The notes: generated by a model not told the origin, from the sequence alone. DNA of 64,000 nucleotides from Corynebacterium terpenotabidum Y-11 (GCF_000418365.1 NC_021663.1:496001-560000); one strand, 5' to 3'; shown: positions 1-9,978, counted from the stretch's first letter. Numbers and translations are program-made.

Positions 1-1556
1 TCCGGGTCAGCGACACCGTGCACGGCGACCTCGTAGACCTCGGGCAGATCGGCGATGACGTCCTCCGCTTCCTGCGGGTAGACGTTCTCGCCACCGGAGA
101 CGATCATGTCGTCGCTGCGTCCGGCGAGGTAGAACAGGCCGTCCTTGAAGTAGCCGAGGTCGCCGGTGGACACCAGACCGTGGAGGTTCTCCTTGTCCAC
201 ACCGGGGCGGGTGTAGCCGTCGAAGAGCAGGTCGTTGCCGACGAAGACGCGGCCGATCTCGCCCTCGGGCAGATCATTGCCGTTGTCGTCGACGACCTTG
301 AGGGTCGTGGCCATCGGGGCCTTGCCGGCGGTGGTCGGGTGCGCCTCGAGCTCCTCCGGCTTCGCGATGGAAGCCCAGGAGACCTCGGTGGATCCGTAGA
401 GGTTGTAGAGCACCTTGCCGAACTTCTCGTGGGTGTCGCGGATGACGCGCGCGGGCAGTGCCTCGCCACAGGCGACGATATTGCGCACACCCGGGCTGAA
501 GTTCTCCGGCACGGCTTCGAGCAGACGACGCAGCTGCGTCGGCACGATGGCGATAGTGTCCGGCCGGTTCGCCTCGATGAGCTTCACCGCGTCCGTCGGG
601 TGGAACTTGCGCTGCAGGATGAAGGTGGAGCGCAGCGCGAGACCGAGCTGAATCTGGCAGAAGCCCCAGAGGTGGAACATCGGTGCCGGCACGTAGTAGC
701 CACGGTGGTGCTTCAGCGGGATGCGGGACATGATCGAGGACGCCGGCAGGTAGGTCTTCGGCTCGGGGCGGCGGGCACCCTTCGGGGTTCCCGTCGTACC
801 GGAGGTGAGGATGATGGTCCGGCCGCGGCGCGGGTGGCCCGGGATCTTCTCGTGGCCCGGGGAGGTGCGCAGCACCTCGGTGAGGGTCGGCCAGTCGGGG
901 CTGCGGGTGGCGTGGTCCTCGGACGCCTGTGCCTCGGCGACATTGGAGGCGTACTCGATGACGTCGTACCCGAGGGATGCCTTGTGCGCCTTCTCCTCCT
1001 CGGAGAGGGGGGCGGCGGCGGAGTCGTGGTTCTCCTCCCAGCTGATGATGACCGGGCACTCGTCGAAGCCCTTGGGCAGCAGCGGGATGAACTCCTCGTC
1101 GATGAGGAGCAGGTCGATCTTCTGCTCCTTCATCACTGCGCGGGTCTGGGCGGCGGAGGCACCCGTGTTGAACAGGACGATATCGGTGCCGAGGCGACCA
1201 TGGGCGCACAGCGTCATGAGGAAACCACGGTGGTTGCGGCTGAGCATGCCGATCTTGTCGCGCTCGCGGACACCGGTGCGGTACAGGGCCTGGGCCAGCT
1301 TGTTGGTCTGGTCGTGGAGCTCGCTGTAGGTGATTGAGCCGGCGTCATCGATGATGGCGGTGTGGTACGGGTCCTGGGCTGCGCCGAGTGACAGCAGTCC
1401 GGCCGGGGTGAAGGACCACTGGTAGATGGACTTCAGGGCCTTACCCATGGCCACCGGGCTCATCAGTCCGAGGACGCCAGACTTGAACAGGGGAATGGTC
1501 CCCTCGGCGAGTTTCGGGATTTCCTTGAGGGTGAAGGCGGGATCGGATCCGATCAT
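1..1556 (-). CDS. Acyl-CoA synthetase (AMP-forming), 3' end cut by window
   Basis: Reverse-strand reading frame open from an ATG at 1556 to the window edge (about 518 codons), so the C-terminal end is missing. It carries the adenylate-forming signature TSGTTGTPKG near residue 247, then YGSTEV, STGDLGYF and the hinge region GRSDDMIVSGGENVYP near residue 485. These are the ATP-binding and hinge motifs of fatty acyl-CoA ligases, which activate carboxylic acids to acyl-AMP and then acyl-CoA. An AGAGCAGG stretch lies about 10 nt before the start. Family length is about 540-560 residues, so only the end of the C-terminal lobe is lost. Substrate cannot be told from sequence. The opposite strand is also open here but shows no protein-like motifs. 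Confidence 0.93.
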   Translation of the reverse strand, partial: MIGSDPAFTLKEIPKLAEGTIPLFKSGVLGLMSPVAMGKALKSIYQWSFTPAGLLSLGAAQDPYHTAIIDDAGSITYSELHDQTNKLAQALYRTGVRERDKIGMLSRNHRGFLMTLCAHGRLGTDIVLFNTGASAAQTRAVMKEQKIDLLLIDEEFIPLLPKGFDECPVIISWEENHDSAAAPLSEEEKAHKASLGYDVIEYASNVAEAQASEDHATRSPDWPTLTEVLRTSPGHEKIPGHPRRGRTIILTSGTTGTPKGARRPEPKTYLPASSIMSRIPLKHHRGYYVPAPMFHLWGFCQIQLGLALRSTFILQRKFHPTDAVKLIEANRPDTIAIVPTQLRRLLEAVPENFSPGVRNIVACGEALPARVIRDTHEKFGKVLYNLYGSTEVSWASIAKPEELEAHPTTAGKAPMATTLKVVDDNGNDLPEGEIGRVFVGNDLLFDGYTRPGVDKENLHGLVSTGDLGYFKDGLFYLAGRSDDMIVSGGENVYPQEAEDVIADLPEVYEVAVHGVADP

Positions 1557-1725
1557 GGGACGTGCCTGCTCTCTGTGTGGATCGGGGGTTGTTCGGGGCG
1601 TAGCGGGCACCGCGGTGGCACCCTGGTGTAACCGAGATTACAGATAAAAATGGACGGTTTTGCCGGTTTAGTAGTTTTCGTTCCGAGGGGTCAGGGGAGG
1701 GCGTGGGGTGGCGCCCCGGGGTGCC

Positions 1726-1743
1726 TGTTCGCTCACGGCGTAC
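1726..1743. promoter_or_regulatory. ClgR-type operator upstream of clpC
   Basis: The 18 bases fit the ClgR motif of C. glutamicum as I remember it (WNNWCGCYNANRGCGWWS) at every defined position: CGC at 1730-1732, a 5-nt spacer and GCG at 1738-1740. ClgR is the activator of clp genes in corynebacteria. The site lies about 177 bp before the clpC start. Confidence 0.6.
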
Positions 1744-1814
1744 AGGCCGGATCAAGCTCCTTGATCTCTGCCGCGACCAGCGGATATGGCGTTCCGGAAG
1801 GGGGGTGGGGGGTC

Positions 1815-1841
1815 GGGAACACAGCTGCGGGTCCGGGCGTT
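1815..1841 (+). promoter_or_regulatory. SigH-like promoter of clpC
   Basis: GGGAAC at 1815-1820 and CGTT at 1838-1841, 17 nt apart, match the GGAA(T/C)-N16-20-GTT pattern of SigH/SigR promoters. It lies about 80 bp before the clpC start. A heat/disulfide-stress input to clpC is known in corynebacteria. Assignment is by motif only. Confidence 0.5.
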
Positions 1842-1919
1842 GACCCTGGTGAGTCAACGGCAGGTCGGGAAGTCACTAAGGTGGTGCACATATCCGACCC
1901 CGCGAGTAAGGGAGAGCTC

Positions 1920-4538
1920 ATGTTCGAGAGGTTCACTGACCGGGCGCGGCGCGTCGTCGTGTTGGCGCAGGAGGAAGCCCGCGCGCTCAACCACAACTAC
2001 ATCGGTACTGAGCACATCCTGCTCGGCCTGATCCATGAGGGCGAAGGTGTGGCAGCCAAGGCCCTGGAGTCGATGGGGATTTCCCTCGAGGCCGTCCGCA
2101 CCGAGGTCGAGGACATCATCGGCACCGGAGGTCACCCGCCGAGCGGCTACATCCCCTTCACCCCGCGCGCCAAGAAGGTGCTGGAACTCGCCCTGCGCGA
2201 AGCCCTGCAGCTCGGCCACAAGTACATCGGCACCGAGCACATCCTCCTCGGCCTCATCCGTGAGGGTGAGGGTGTGGCCGCCCAGGTACTGGTCAAGCTG
2301 GGCGCCGACCTGTCGCGGGTCCGTCAGCAGGTCATCCAGCTGCTGTCCGGCTACGAGGGCGGGGAGCCCGAGAGCGAGCAGGCCTCCGATGAGCCGGCCG
2401 GTGCCGGCGTGGGCGGCAATGACAGCGCCCCGTCCGCCCCGTCCGGTAAGCCGGGTCAGAAGTCGAATTCCCTGGTCCTCGACCAGTTCGGCCGCAACCT
2501 GACCCAGGCGGCCAAGGACGGCAAGCTGGATCCGGTGGTCGGTCGCGGCAAGGAGATCGAGCGCATCATGCAGGTGCTCTCGCGGCGTACCAAGAACAAC
2601 CCGGTGCTCATCGGAGAGCCCGGCGTCGGTAAGACGGCCGTGGTTGAGGGTCTCGCCCTCGACATCGTCAATGGCAAGGTGCCGGAGACGCTGAAGGACA
2701 AGCAGCTCTACTCCCTCGACCTGGGTTCCCTGGTCGCCGGTTCCCGCTACCGCGGTGATTTCGAGGAGCGCCTGAAGAAGGTGCTCAAGGAGATCAACCA
2801 GCGCGGCGACATCATTCTGTTCATCGATGAGATCCACACCCTCGTCGGTGCCGGTGCCGCCGAAGGTGCGATCGACGCGGCCAGCATCCTCAAGCCGAAG
2901 TTGGCCCGTGGTGAACTGCAGACCATCGGCGCCACCACCCTCGACGAGTACCGGAAGCACATCGAGAAGGACGCCGCTCTGGAGCGTCGTTTCCAGCCCG
3001 TGCAGGTGCCGGAGCCGAGTGTCGAGATGACCGTGGAGATCCTCAAGGGTCTGCGCGACCGTTACGAGGCACACCACCGGGTGTCCATCACCGACGGCGC
3101 ACTGGCCGCGGCTGCCCGGCTGTCCGACCGGTACATCAACGACCGGTTCCTGCCGGACAAGGCCGTCGACCTCATCGACGAGGCTGGCGCCCGCATGCGC
3201 ATCAAGCGGATGACCGCGCCGAAGGCGGTCCAGGATGTCGACGACCGGATCGCCGAGGTCCGCCGGGCCAAGGAAGCCGCGATCGACGACCAGGACTTCG
3301 AGAAGGCCGCGTCCCTGCGCGACGACGAGCGCAAGCTCACCGACGAGCGTGCCGAGAAGGAGAAGCAGTGGCGTGCCGGTGAACTCGACGATGTCGCCGA
3401 GATCGGCGAGCAAGAGATCGCTGAGGTGCTCGGTTCCTGGACCGGCATCCCGGTCGTCCAGCTCACCGAGGAAGAGACCACCCGTCTGCTCCACATGGAG
3501 GATGAGCTGCACAGGCGGATCATCGGCCAGGAGGACGCCGTCAAGGCGGTTTCCCGGGCGATCCGTCGTACCCGTGCCGGCCTGAAGGACCCGAAGCGTC
3601 CCTCCGGCTCCTTCATCTTCGCCGGCCCGTCCGGTGTCGGTAAGACCGAGCTGTCCAAGGCGCTCGCCGAGTTCCTCTTCGGTGATGAGGATTCGCTGAT
3701 CTCCATCGACATGGGCGAGTTCCACGACAAGTTCACCGCGTCCCGCCTGTTCGGTGCTCCCCCCGGATACGTCGGCTACGACGAGGGTGGTCAGCTCACC
3801 GAGAAGGTGCGTCGCAAGCCGTTCTCCGTGGTCCTCTTCGACGAGATCGAGAAGGCCCACTCCGAGATCTACAACACTCTGCTGCAGGTGCTCGAGGAAG
3901 GCCGTCTCACCGACGGCCAGGGTCGCGTCGTGGACTTCAAGAACACGGTGCTGATCTTCACCTCGAACCTCGGCACCAGGGACATCTCCAAGGCTGTGGG
4001 CATGGGCTTCTCGTCCACCGGTGAGACCGACGAGGCCGGTCAGTACGCCCGGATGAAGTCGAAGGTCAACGAGGAGCTGAAGAAGCACTTCCGCCCCGAG
4101 TTCCTCAACCGTATCGATGACATCGTGGTCTTCCACCAGCTCACTCAGGCACAGATCGTCGAGATGGTCGACCTGCTGCTCGGGCGGCTGCGTAAGGCTC
4201 TGGCCGACAAGGACATGGAGCTGGAGGTGTCCGAGCAGGCGAAGGATCTGCTGGCCAAGCGAGGCTTCGACCCGGTGCTCGGTGCCCGGCCGCTGCGCCG
4301 GACCATCCAGCGCGAGATCGAGGACCACCTGTCCGAGGAGATCCTGTTCGGCAACGTCCGTGATGGAGAGATCGTCACCGTCGACGTGGACAACTGGGAC
4401 GGCGGCCAGCGGACCGAAGGTGCGACCTTCGTCTTCGGGTCGAAGCCGAAGCCGGTGCCGGTCGTCGTCCCGGAGACCACCCCGGAGACTCCGGAGACGG
4501 CGGAGACGGTGGACGCCTCCGACGCGTCCCAGAGCTGA
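1920..4538 (+). CDS. clpC: ClpC, AAA+ unfoldase of the Clp protease
   Basis: 872 residues. The two N-terminal Clp repeats each contain the GTEHILLGL motif. The first ATPase domain has Walker A GEPGVGKT near residue 232 and [15 protein letters not shown]-like linker ([16 protein letters not shown]) follows. The second ATPase domain has [13 protein letters not shown] near residue 569. It unfolds substrates and feeds them to ClpP in the cytoplasm. The start is ATG 1920 ([13 protein letters not shown]) preceded by AAGGGAGAG; the frame is open further upstream but that part is not conserved ClpC sequence. The C-terminus ends in a Thr/Glu/Pro-rich tail. Upstream lie ClgR-like and SigH-like sites. 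Confidence 0.98.
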   Translation: MFERFTDRARRVVVLAQEEARALNHNYIGTEHILLGLIHEGEGVAAKALESMGISLEAVRTEVEDIIGTGGHPPSGYIPFTPRAKKVLELALREALQLGHKYIGTEHILLGLIREGEGVAAQVLVKLGADLSRVRQQVIQLLSGYEGGEPESEQASDEPAGAGVGGNDSAPSAPSGKPGQKSNSLVLDQFGRNLTQAAKDGKLDPVVGRGKEIERIMQVLSRRTKNNPVLIGEPGVGKTAVVEGLALDIVNGKVPETLKDKQLYSLDLGSLVAGSRYRGDFEERLKKVLKEINQRGDIILFIDEIHTLVGAGAAEGAIDAASILKPKLARGELQTIGATTLDEYRKHIEKDAALERRFQPVQVPEPSVEMTVEILKGLRDRYEAHHRVSITDGALAAAARLSDRYINDRFLPDKAVDLIDEAGARMRIKRMTAPKAVQDVDDRIAEVRRAKEAAIDDQDFEKAASLRDDERKLTDERAEKEKQWRAGELDDVAEIGEQEIAEVLGSWTGIPVVQLTEEETTRLLHMEDELHRRIIGQEDAVKAVSRAIRRTRAGLKDPKRPSGSFIFAGPSGVGKTELSKALAEFLFGDEDSLISIDMGEFHDKFTASRLFGAPPGYVGYDEGGQLTEKVRRKPFSVVLFDEIEKAHSEIYNTLLQVLEEGRLTDGQGRVVDFKNTVLIFTSNLGTRDISKAVGMGFSSTGETDEAGQYARMKSKVNEELKKHFRPEFLNRIDDIVVFHQLTQAQIVEMVDLLLGRLRKALADKDMELEVSEQAKDLLAKRGFDPVLGARPLRRTIQREIEDHLSEEILFGNVRDGEIVTVDVDNWDGGQRTEGATFVFGSKPKPVPVVVPETTPETPETAETVDASDASQS

Positions 4539-4546
4539 CGCTGCAG

Positions 4547-4571
4547 CGTCGGCATCCGTGAGGTGCCGACG
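4547..4571. terminator. Hairpin between convergent clpC and mutY
   Basis: An 8-bp perfect stem (4547-4554 with 4564-4571) and 9-nt loop directly behind clpC. It has no T tract, so termination is inferred from position. Confidence 0.4.
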
Positions 4572-4580
4572 ACCCCGGGC

Positions 4581-4631
4581 ACGGGCCCGACGGCAGTTAC
4601 CGCGGTAGGCGGTAGCCGCCGTCGGGCCCGT
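4581..4631. terminator. 14-bp GC-rich hairpin at the mutY 3' end
   Basis: A perfect 14-bp stem pairs 4581-4594 with 4618-4631, followed on the plus strand by CGTCTTTC. The right arm encodes the last residues of MutY. It may terminate clpC transcription; the poor T tract leaves doubt. Confidence 0.45.
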
Positions 4632-5583
4632 CGTCTTTCACGACCAGGCCGTCGGCCAACAGCGACGCCAAGGCCCGCTCGCGTTGTGCTGCGTCCGGAC
4701 CTGCGTCCGGGAAATCGGGGGCGGAGCCGTCACGTCGCAGGACCGCCATGATCCTGCCCCGGACCTGCCGGTCGGTGCCCTCGAATTTCTGCACCCGGCG
4801 CTTCGCCTCTGCGGCTGCGGCGTCCGACGGCTCCGGGCGGCCGAGTGCGAGCCATCGGCAGCGGGAGGCCACCGGGCAGTCCTCGCAGCGGGGGGACCGT
4901 GCGGTACACACCACCGCACCGAGTTCCATCAGCGATGAACACATGCCCCGTGCCTCGGAACGCCGTGACCGGTCATGGAGCGGATTGGTGTAGCCACGCC
5001 TGTCGAGGTCCGGGTCTGCGTCGACCCAGGGCAGCAGATCGGCGACATCGGCGAGGTCACGGGCTTTGGCCGGGCCCTGGAGAAAGTCGCCCCGGACCAG
5101 GCGTCGATGAACCCGCCGGACGTTCGTGTCCACCACCGGGACGACGGAACCGAAGGCGAACGCGGCGACGGCCCGGGCGGTGTAGCCGCCGATCCCGGGG
5201 AGTGCGAGCAGGTCGGCGACGTCCTGTGGGACCTCACCACCGTGCCGTTCGACGATGGTCCGGGCACACTCCTGGAGACGCAGTGCCCGTCGTGGATAGC
5301 CGAGGTTCGCCCAGGCGCGGAGGATGTCGTCGGTGGGGGCGTCCGCCAGATCCGCAGGCGTCGGCCACCGGTCGACCCACTGCCGCCACAACGGCTCGAC
5401 CCGCGCGACCGGGGTCTGCTGCGACATGATCTCGCTGAGCAGCACCGCCCACGCCGAGGTCCCCGGTTCCCGCCAGGGCAGCGGACGGGCGGTGGCCCGG
5501 AACCAGTTGTTGAGCAGGGTGCCGGTCGAGTCTGCAGGGGTCGCAGTGGGGGATACTGCGGGCGGGGCGGAGACGGTGCTCAT
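4597..5583 (-). CDS. mutY: A/G-specific adenine DNA glycosylase MutY
   Basis: 328 residues from ATG 5583 (MSTVSAPPAV). It removes adenine mispaired with 8-oxoguanine. Visible are the SEIMSQQTPVARV segment with the catalytic Glu, the helix-hairpin-helix LPGIGGYTA, the catalytic Asp in VPVVDTNVRRVHRR, and the iron-sulfur cysteine pattern C-x6-C-x2-C-x5-C. A stretch of about 25 residues (DLDRRGYTNPLHDRSRR region) separates the catalytic part from the cluster and looks longer than usual. The C-terminal region is short compared with E. coli MutY. Convergent with clpC. The frame is open upstream to 5658 but that would overlap the carbonic anhydrase promoter. Confidence 0.95.
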   Translation of the reverse strand: MSTVSAPPAVSPTATPADSTGTLLNNWFRATARPLPWREPGTSAWAVLLSEIMSQQTPVARVEPLWRQWVDRWPTPADLADAPTDDILRAWANLGYPRRALRLQECARTIVERHGGEVPQDVADLLALPGIGGYTARAVAAFAFGSVVPVVDTNVRRVHRRLVRGDFLQGPAKARDLADVADLLPWVDADPDLDRRGYTNPLHDRSRRSEARGMCSSLMELGAVVCTARSPRCEDCPVASRCRWLALGRPEPSDAAAAEAKRRVQKFEGTDRQVRGRIMAVLRRDGSAPDFPDAGPDAAQRERALASLLADGLVVKDDGPDGGYRLPR

Positions 5584-5666
5584 GATCGTTCCACTGTGCC
5601 GCATCGCGGGACGCCGGGCCAAGCCGGACCGGGTACGGTGACGCGTCCGATGGCACAATGGTGACC

Positions 5667-6332
5667 ATGACCACAGAACAGGGTGCCTCCTCGACGTCCC
5701 GCACGCCCGCGCAGGCTCTTGACTCGCTCATCCGGGGCAACGCCCGGTTCATGTCCGAAGAATCCGCCCACCCACGTCAGGACGGTGCCCGACGGGAACT
5801 CATGACCACCGGTCAGCGTCCCTTCGCGGTGGTTCTCGCCTGCTCGGATTCGCGGGTGCCGGTGGAGATCATCTTCGACCAGGGGCTCGGTGACATCTTC
5901 GTCATCCGGACCGCCGGCGAGATCACCGACCTGTCGGTGCTGGCCTCCCTGGAATTCGCCGTGGTGGGGCTCGGCGTCCCCCTCGTCGTCGTGCTCGGGC
6001 ACGAGAGCTGTGGTGCAGTGATGGCGGCACAGAATGCGCTGGAAACCGGGGAGATGCCGTCCGGTTTCCAGCGCGTGCTGGTGGAGAAGGTCACCCCGTC
6101 GTTGCTCGCGGCACGGGCCGAGGGCGGGGAGAGCGCGGAAGATTTCGAGCGGCACCATGTCATCGAGATCGCGGCACATATCGTGGACCGTTCCCCGCAG
6201 ATTCTCAACGGGCTGCGCGAGGGCACCGTAGGGGTGGTCGGGATGAGGTACCGGCTGTCCGACGGGCTCACCGAACCAGTGGTCACCTACGGGACCGCGA
6301 TCGAGGGCGTTCCCGCGGGCGATCTGTCCTGA
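5667..6332 (+). CDS. Beta-class carbonic anhydrase
   Basis: 221 residues. It interconverts carbon dioxide and bicarbonate. Zinc ligands are visible as ACSDSR (Cys, Asp-Arg dyad) and HESCGA (His, Cys). The start is taken as ATG 5667 (MTTEQG) because CACAAT at 5654-5659 would be a -10 box placing transcription start on that ATG and no ribosome site is present; ATG 5658, three codons upstream, is the alternative. Divergent from mutY. The stop codon overlaps the first unit of a 14-bp tandem repeat. Confidence 0.93.
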   Translation: MTTEQGASSTSRTPAQALDSLIRGNARFMSEESAHPRQDGARRELMTTGQRPFAVVLACSDSRVPVEIIFDQGLGDIFVIRTAGEITDLSVLASLEFAVVGLGVPLVVVLGHESCGAVMAAQNALETGEMPSGFQRVLVEKVTPSLLAARAEGGESAEDFERHHVIEIAAHIVDRSPQILNGLREGTVGVVGMRYRLSDGLTEPVVTYGTAIEGVPAGDLS

Positions 6333-6370
6333 CCGGATAGCGCTGACCAGACAGCGCTGACCGGACAGCG
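6329..6370. repeat. Three tandem copies of a 14-bp unit
   Basis: Units at 6329-6342, 6343-6356 and 6357-6370 have the form CTGACCGGATAGCG with one or two changes. The first unit contains the carbonic anhydrase stop codon. Function unknown; probably replication slippage. Confidence 0.8.
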
Positions 6371-6422
6371 CCGGGGGTGTCGTGCCCCGGAATGCGTCGG
6401 TGTGCTGGATAGACTGGACGAT

Positions 6423-7124
6423 GTGAGCCAGATCCCGAACCCGTACAACCGCCCACTGCCACCGGAGATTTACCGCCGGCGGCGGATCGCAGCTGTGGCG
6501 GTGCTCGTGGTGGTCATCCTGGTCCTGTGGCTCATCATCCGTGGCATCAGCGGCGGAGGATCGGACGGTTCCTCCATCGCCACGGAGACATCGTCAACGG
6601 CGGTGACCTCGCGGAGCACCACCGCCACCACGACGCAGACAACGTCGGCGAGTGCGTCCCAGACTTCTGGGGAAACCGCTGCCGGGGAGACCGACAGTGC
6701 GGAGACCTCCGCGGTCGCAGAGCCCGACGAGCAGTGCAATCTCGATGACCTGGGGATCGTGGTCCAGGCCGGCGCGCCGACTTACGCGGCAGGCGAGCTG
6801 CCCGACTTCTACATGACCGTGACGAACCCGACCGAGACGGACTGCGAGGTCGACCTGGTGGAGAACCCGATGAGCTTCGAGGTCTTCACGCTCAGCGACT
6901 ATTCGCGGGTCTGGGCGGACACGGACTGCAATGAACCGGCCTCGTCCGGGGTGATCGAGCTGGCGGCGGGGGAGTCCCGTAACTACTCCCTCGGCGGATG
7001 GTCCCGGACGACGTCGTCCCCGGGCGAGTGCACCGACCGGCAACCGGTCGGCACCGGTAGCTTCCTGCTGTACGGGCACCTCGGGGAGAAGACCTCGGAA
7101 CCCGCCACCTTCAACCTCGCCTGA
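6423..7124 (+). CDS. Membrane-anchored extracellular protein, unknown function
   Basis: 233 residues. A short proline-rich basic N-terminus (SQIPNPYNRPLPPEIYRRRR) leads into one transmembrane helix (AAVAVLVVVILVLWLIIRG), then a Ser/Thr-rich linker of about 65 residues and a globular domain with four Cys (EQCNLDD, TDCEVDL, TDCNEP, GECTDR), likely outside the cell. The start is GTG 6423: TAGACT at 6410-6415 lies 7 nt before it and suggests a leaderless message; GTG 6402 is the in-frame alternative. The 3' end overlaps radA by 14 bp, convergently. I recognise no named family. Confidence 0.8.
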   Translation: MSQIPNPYNRPLPPEIYRRRRIAAVAVLVVVILVLWLIIRGISGGGSDGSSIATETSSTAVTSRSTTATTTQTTSASASQTSGETAAGETDSAETSAVAEPDEQCNLDDLGIVVQAGAPTYAAGELPDFYMTVTNPTETDCEVDLVENPMSFEVFTLSDYSRVWADTDCNEPASSGVIELAAGESRNYSLGGWSRTTSSPGECTDRQPVGTGSFLLYGHLGEKTSEPATFNLA

Positions 7125-8526
7125 CCGGCTGGGACAGCCCCAGTTCGGTCAGTGCTTCGGAGACGGTGCGGACTGGCATGATGCGCAGGCCGGAGACCCG
7201 GACCTGGTCGCTGCTCCGGGTGGACGCCGGGACGAAGGCACTGGTGAATCCGAGCCGGGCAGCCTCCGCGAGACGCTGACGCAGGTCCGGGACGCGGCGA
7301 ACCTCTCCGCCGAGGCCGACCTCCCCGACCGCGACCAAACCGGTCGGCAGAGCGTGATCGTGGCAGGTGGAGGCCAGGGCCAGCGCCGTGGCGAGGTCGG
7401 CGGCAGGTTCGGAGATCCGCATCCCGCCGACGGTGGCGGCATAGACTTCGTGGCCCATGAGATCGAGTTCGCAGCGTTGCGCGAGGACAGCGAGGATCGT
7501 GGCGACGCGTCCGGTGTCGATCCCGGTGACCACCCGGCGGGGAGTGTGCTGACCGGACGGCAGGGCGAGGGTCTGGATTTCCCCGACCATGGGGCGGCGG
7601 CCGTCCATGAGCACCGTCACCGAGGTGCCGGAGACCGGCTCCTCCCGTTCATGGAGGAACAGTCCAGACGGGTCCGCGACCTCCCTGATCCCCTCCGCGG
7701 TCTGTTCGAAGCAGCCGACCTCGTCGGTAGCGCCGAACCGGTTCTTCTGACCGCGGAGGAACCGCAGCGCACTGTGCCGGTCACCCTCGAAGTGGAGTAC
7801 CACGTCGACCAGGTGCTCGACTGTCCGCGGCCCGGCAACGGCGCCGTCCTTGGTGACGTGGCCGACGACCAGGACCGGGATACCGGTGGACTTCGCGAAG
7901 GTGGTGAGCGTCGCCGCGACGGCGCGGGTCTGCGCCACACCCCCGGCCACGCCCTCCACGCCGTTGGCGTGGATGGTCTGGAGGGAGTCGATGATGACCA
8001 GCTCCGGCTGCGTCACCTCGATCTGCCCGAGTGCGGTCTCCAGATCGTGTTCCGCGGCGAGCCACAGGTCAGGGGAGAGTGCGTCGGTGCGGCCCGCCCG
8101 CTGCCGGACCTGGCCGACGGATTCCTCGGCGGTGAGGTAGAGGACGCTGCGGCCCAGCCGAGCCCACCGGTTCGCCACCTCCAGCAACAGGGTGGATTTA
8201 CCGACGCCGGGTTCTCCGGCGAGGAGGACCGCGCTGCCCGGGACCACTCCGCCGCCGAGGACGCGGTCGAGTTCCCCGATCCCGCTGGGCCGGTGTTCGG
8301 CCCCGGTGGGGTCGATATCGGTGACCTTGCGTGCCGGTGAGGTGGGGGTCAGACCCGACAGGGAGGGGGTTCGGGCGGCTGAACCGCCGGTCGTACCGAC
8401 GACGGCAACCGGGGCGGCGACCCCCTCGACCGTGCCCCATTCGCTGCAGGACGGGCATCTGCCGACCCACTTGGAGACGCGGTGGCCGCAGGAGGAGCAT
8501 GCGTATCCGGGTGTCTTCTTCGCCAT
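7111..8526 (-). CDS. radA: DNA repair protein RadA (Sms)
   Basis: 471 residues. An N-terminal zinc finger (CSSCGHR ... CPSCSEWGT) is followed by a RecA-like ATPase with Walker A GEPGVGKST, the RadA signature KNRFG, and a C-terminal Lon-protease-like domain (GGMRISEPAADLA ... EVGLGGEVR). RadA drives branch migration in recombination. AGCCTA at 8535-8540 (TAGGCT on the coding strand) lies 8 nt before the ATG, which suggests leaderless transcription. The neighbours lpqE and carD match the mycobacterial order. Confidence 0.97.
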   Translation of the reverse strand: MAKKTPGYACSSCGHRVSKWVGRCPSCSEWGTVEGVAAPVAVVGTTGGSAARTPSLSGLTPTSPARKVTDIDPTGAEHRPSGIGELDRVLGGGVVPGSAVLLAGEPGVGKSTLLLEVANRWARLGRSVLYLTAEESVGQVRQRAGRTDALSPDLWLAAEHDLETALGQIEVTQPELVIIDSLQTIHANGVEGVAGGVAQTRAVAATLTTFAKSTGIPVLVVGHVTKDGAVAGPRTVEHLVDVVLHFEGDRHSALRFLRGQKNRFGATDEVGCFEQTAEGIREVADPSGLFLHEREEPVSGTSVTVLMDGRRPMVGEIQTLALPSGQHTPRRVVTGIDTGRVATILAVLAQRCELDLMGHEVYAATVGGMRISEPAADLATALALASTCHDHALPTGLVAVGEVGLGGEVRRVPDLRQRLAEAARLGFTSAFVPASTRSSDQVRVSGLRIMPVRTVSEALTELGLSQPVRRG

Positions 8527-8595
8527 GGTCGCACAGCCTAGTAGGGGCCCGGACGCGACGAACGCGCGCCACCCATGATGGGCGAACGCGCGTTC

Positions 8596-8619
8596 GAAAA
8601 AGGTCGGCGGCGGGCCGAC
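8596..8619 (-). terminator. Rho-independent terminator of the lpqE-like gene
   Basis: On the minus strand a 6-bp stem GTCGGC/GCCGAC (8603-8608 with 8614-8619) is followed by C and five T. It lies 9 bp behind the stop of the lipoprotein gene. A second hairpin (8560-8568 with 8587-8595) follows. Confidence 0.7.
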
Positions 8620-8627
8620 GTCCGGGA

Positions 8628-9233
8628 CTAGTGCTCGGCGTGAGTGTCGGCGTCCTCGGTGTCGGTCCCGGTGACACCGTCCTGACCGCGGTCGGTGGTG
8701 CCGGCTTCGGGGTACCAGGCGACGATCGGGGCGTTGATCGCGATCTCGCCCGCGTCGAAGGTGAAGACGACGTTGCGGGATGCGCCCGGGAAGAAGTCGG
8801 TGCCCTCGACCGTGGTCTCGAGGTACTCGGTGCAGGCATCGTCACCGAGGGCGGCCTCCGCGGCGTCCGCGCGCATGTCCTCCAGCCCCTGGGCGGAATC
8901 TGCGACGAGGTTGCAGTTCCCCTCGATGGTCTTCGAACCACCGAGGTCGAAGGTGGCACCTTCGATCTCCACGGAGGTGAGGACGATCGGGTCAGTGTTG
9001 ATCGCCTGGTTGGAGGCGTTGAACTTCAACGCGACCGAGTTGTCCTCCTGGATGATGAGGCTGACGTCGCGGACCACGGCGTCCCCGACCTGACCGTTGG
9101 TGCCGTTGACGGCGGCAACCTGGTTGGCGGTCTGAGAGATCTGGCCAGCACCGCACGCGGTGAGGGCCAGCGCCGCGAAACCGGCAACCAGGGCGAGGGC
9201 GCCGCGGGCGGCGGGGGACTTCAGGTGCTTCAC
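8628..9233 (-). CDS. LpqE-like lipoprotein
   Basis: 201 residues from GTG 9233, preceded by AGGAGAAG. The signal peptide ends in a lipobox (ALTAC, Cys about residue 27), so the mature protein should be lipid-anchored outside the membrane. The rest forms a beta-rich domain with two Cys (GNCNLV, DDACTEY) and an acidic tail. Position between radA and carD equals that of lpqE (Rv3584) in M. tuberculosis, which is the basis for the name. Function in the envelope is not known to me; copper or protein binding has not been shown by anything here. Confidence 0.85.
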   Translation of the reverse strand: MKHLKSPAARGALALVAGFAALALTACGAGQISQTANQVAAVNGTNGQVGDAVVRDVSLIIQEDNSVALKFNASNQAINTDPIVLTSVEIEGATFDLGGSKTIEGNCNLVADSAQGLEDMRADAAEAALGDDACTEYLETTVEGTDFFPGASRNVVFTFDAGEIAINAPIVAWYPEAGTTDRGQDGVTGTDTEDADTHAEH

Positions 9234-9381
9234 TGTCTTCTCCTACATTGAGGCATACGTCGTACTGCAGTCGGGGTCCAGAATAGCCCCTGGGGACCGT
9301 GGGCACCTATTCAGTACCCCGCATATGTGGCTATACGGGGGAGGGACGGGGGAGGGCGGCCGGGTGGTAGACTCGCCTGTC

Positions 9382-9975
9382 ATGGAGTTCAACATCGGGG
9401 ACGTTGTCGTCTACCCCCACCACGGTGCCGCAGAGGTCAAAGGAATCGAGCAGCGCGAGTTCAAGGGGGAGACGGTCGACTACCTGGTACTCCGGATCCT
9501 GCAGGGTGATCTCCTGGTGAAGGTTCCGGCCGCGAACGCCGAGGTTGTCGGGGTGCGCGATGTCGTCGGCGAGGAGGGACTGCAGAAGGTCTTCTCCGTG
9601 CTGCGGGAGACCGACGTGGAGGAGGCGGGCAACTGGTCTCGCCGGTACAAGGCCAATCAGGAACGTCTCGCCTCCGGTGATGTCAACCGGGTCGCCGAGG
9701 TCGTCCGCGACTTGTGGCGCCGTGATCAGGACCGTGGCCTCTCCGCCGGCGAGAAGAGGATGCTCGCCAAGGCCCGCCAGGTGCTTGTCGGCGAGCTCGC
9801 CCTGGCAGAGGGTGTGGATGACGCGAAGTCGGACGCCGTCATTGGCTGGCTGGAGGACGCGGTGCTCCGGCACCGTGCCGCGGCGGCCGCCGCCCGCGCC
9901 GCCGGAGATATCGAGGAACCGACCCGCACCGTCGATCTCGATGAGGAACTGGACGATATCGACGACGAGGACTGA
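9382..9975 (+). CDS. carD: CarD-family RNA polymerase-binding regulator
   Basis: 197 residues. The N-terminal Tudor-like domain ([17 protein letters not shown]) binds the RNA polymerase beta subunit; the helical C-terminal part with Trp ([17 protein letters not shown]) contacts promoter DNA. CarD stabilises open complexes, mainly at rRNA promoters. The start is ATG 9382: TAGACT at 9368-9373 lies 8 nt upstream, so the message may be leaderless. A longer open frame upstream crosses the promoter and is not coding. The acidic tail [13 protein letters not shown] is longer than the conserved domain needs. Confidence 0.96.
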   Translation: MEFNIGDVVVYPHHGAAEVKGIEQREFKGETVDYLVLRILQGDLLVKVPAANAEVVGVRDVVGEEGLQKVFSVLRETDVEEAGNWSRRYKANQERLASGDVNRVAEVVRDLWRRDQDRGLSAGEKRMLAKARQVLVGELALAEGVDDAKSDAVIGWLEDAVLRHRAAAAAARAAGDIEEPTRTVDLDEELDDIDDED

Positions 9976-9978
9976 CCC

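Noticed and set aside
18..1337. Long plus-strand open frame over the acyl-CoA synthetase gene
   Set aside because: It mirrors the true minus-strand gene, has no motif and consists of low-complexity Val/Gly/Asp/Leu sequence.
1854..4328. 824-codon minus-strand open frame opposite clpC
   Set aside because: Antisense shadow of a highly conserved gene in GC-rich DNA; no domain and no ribosome site.
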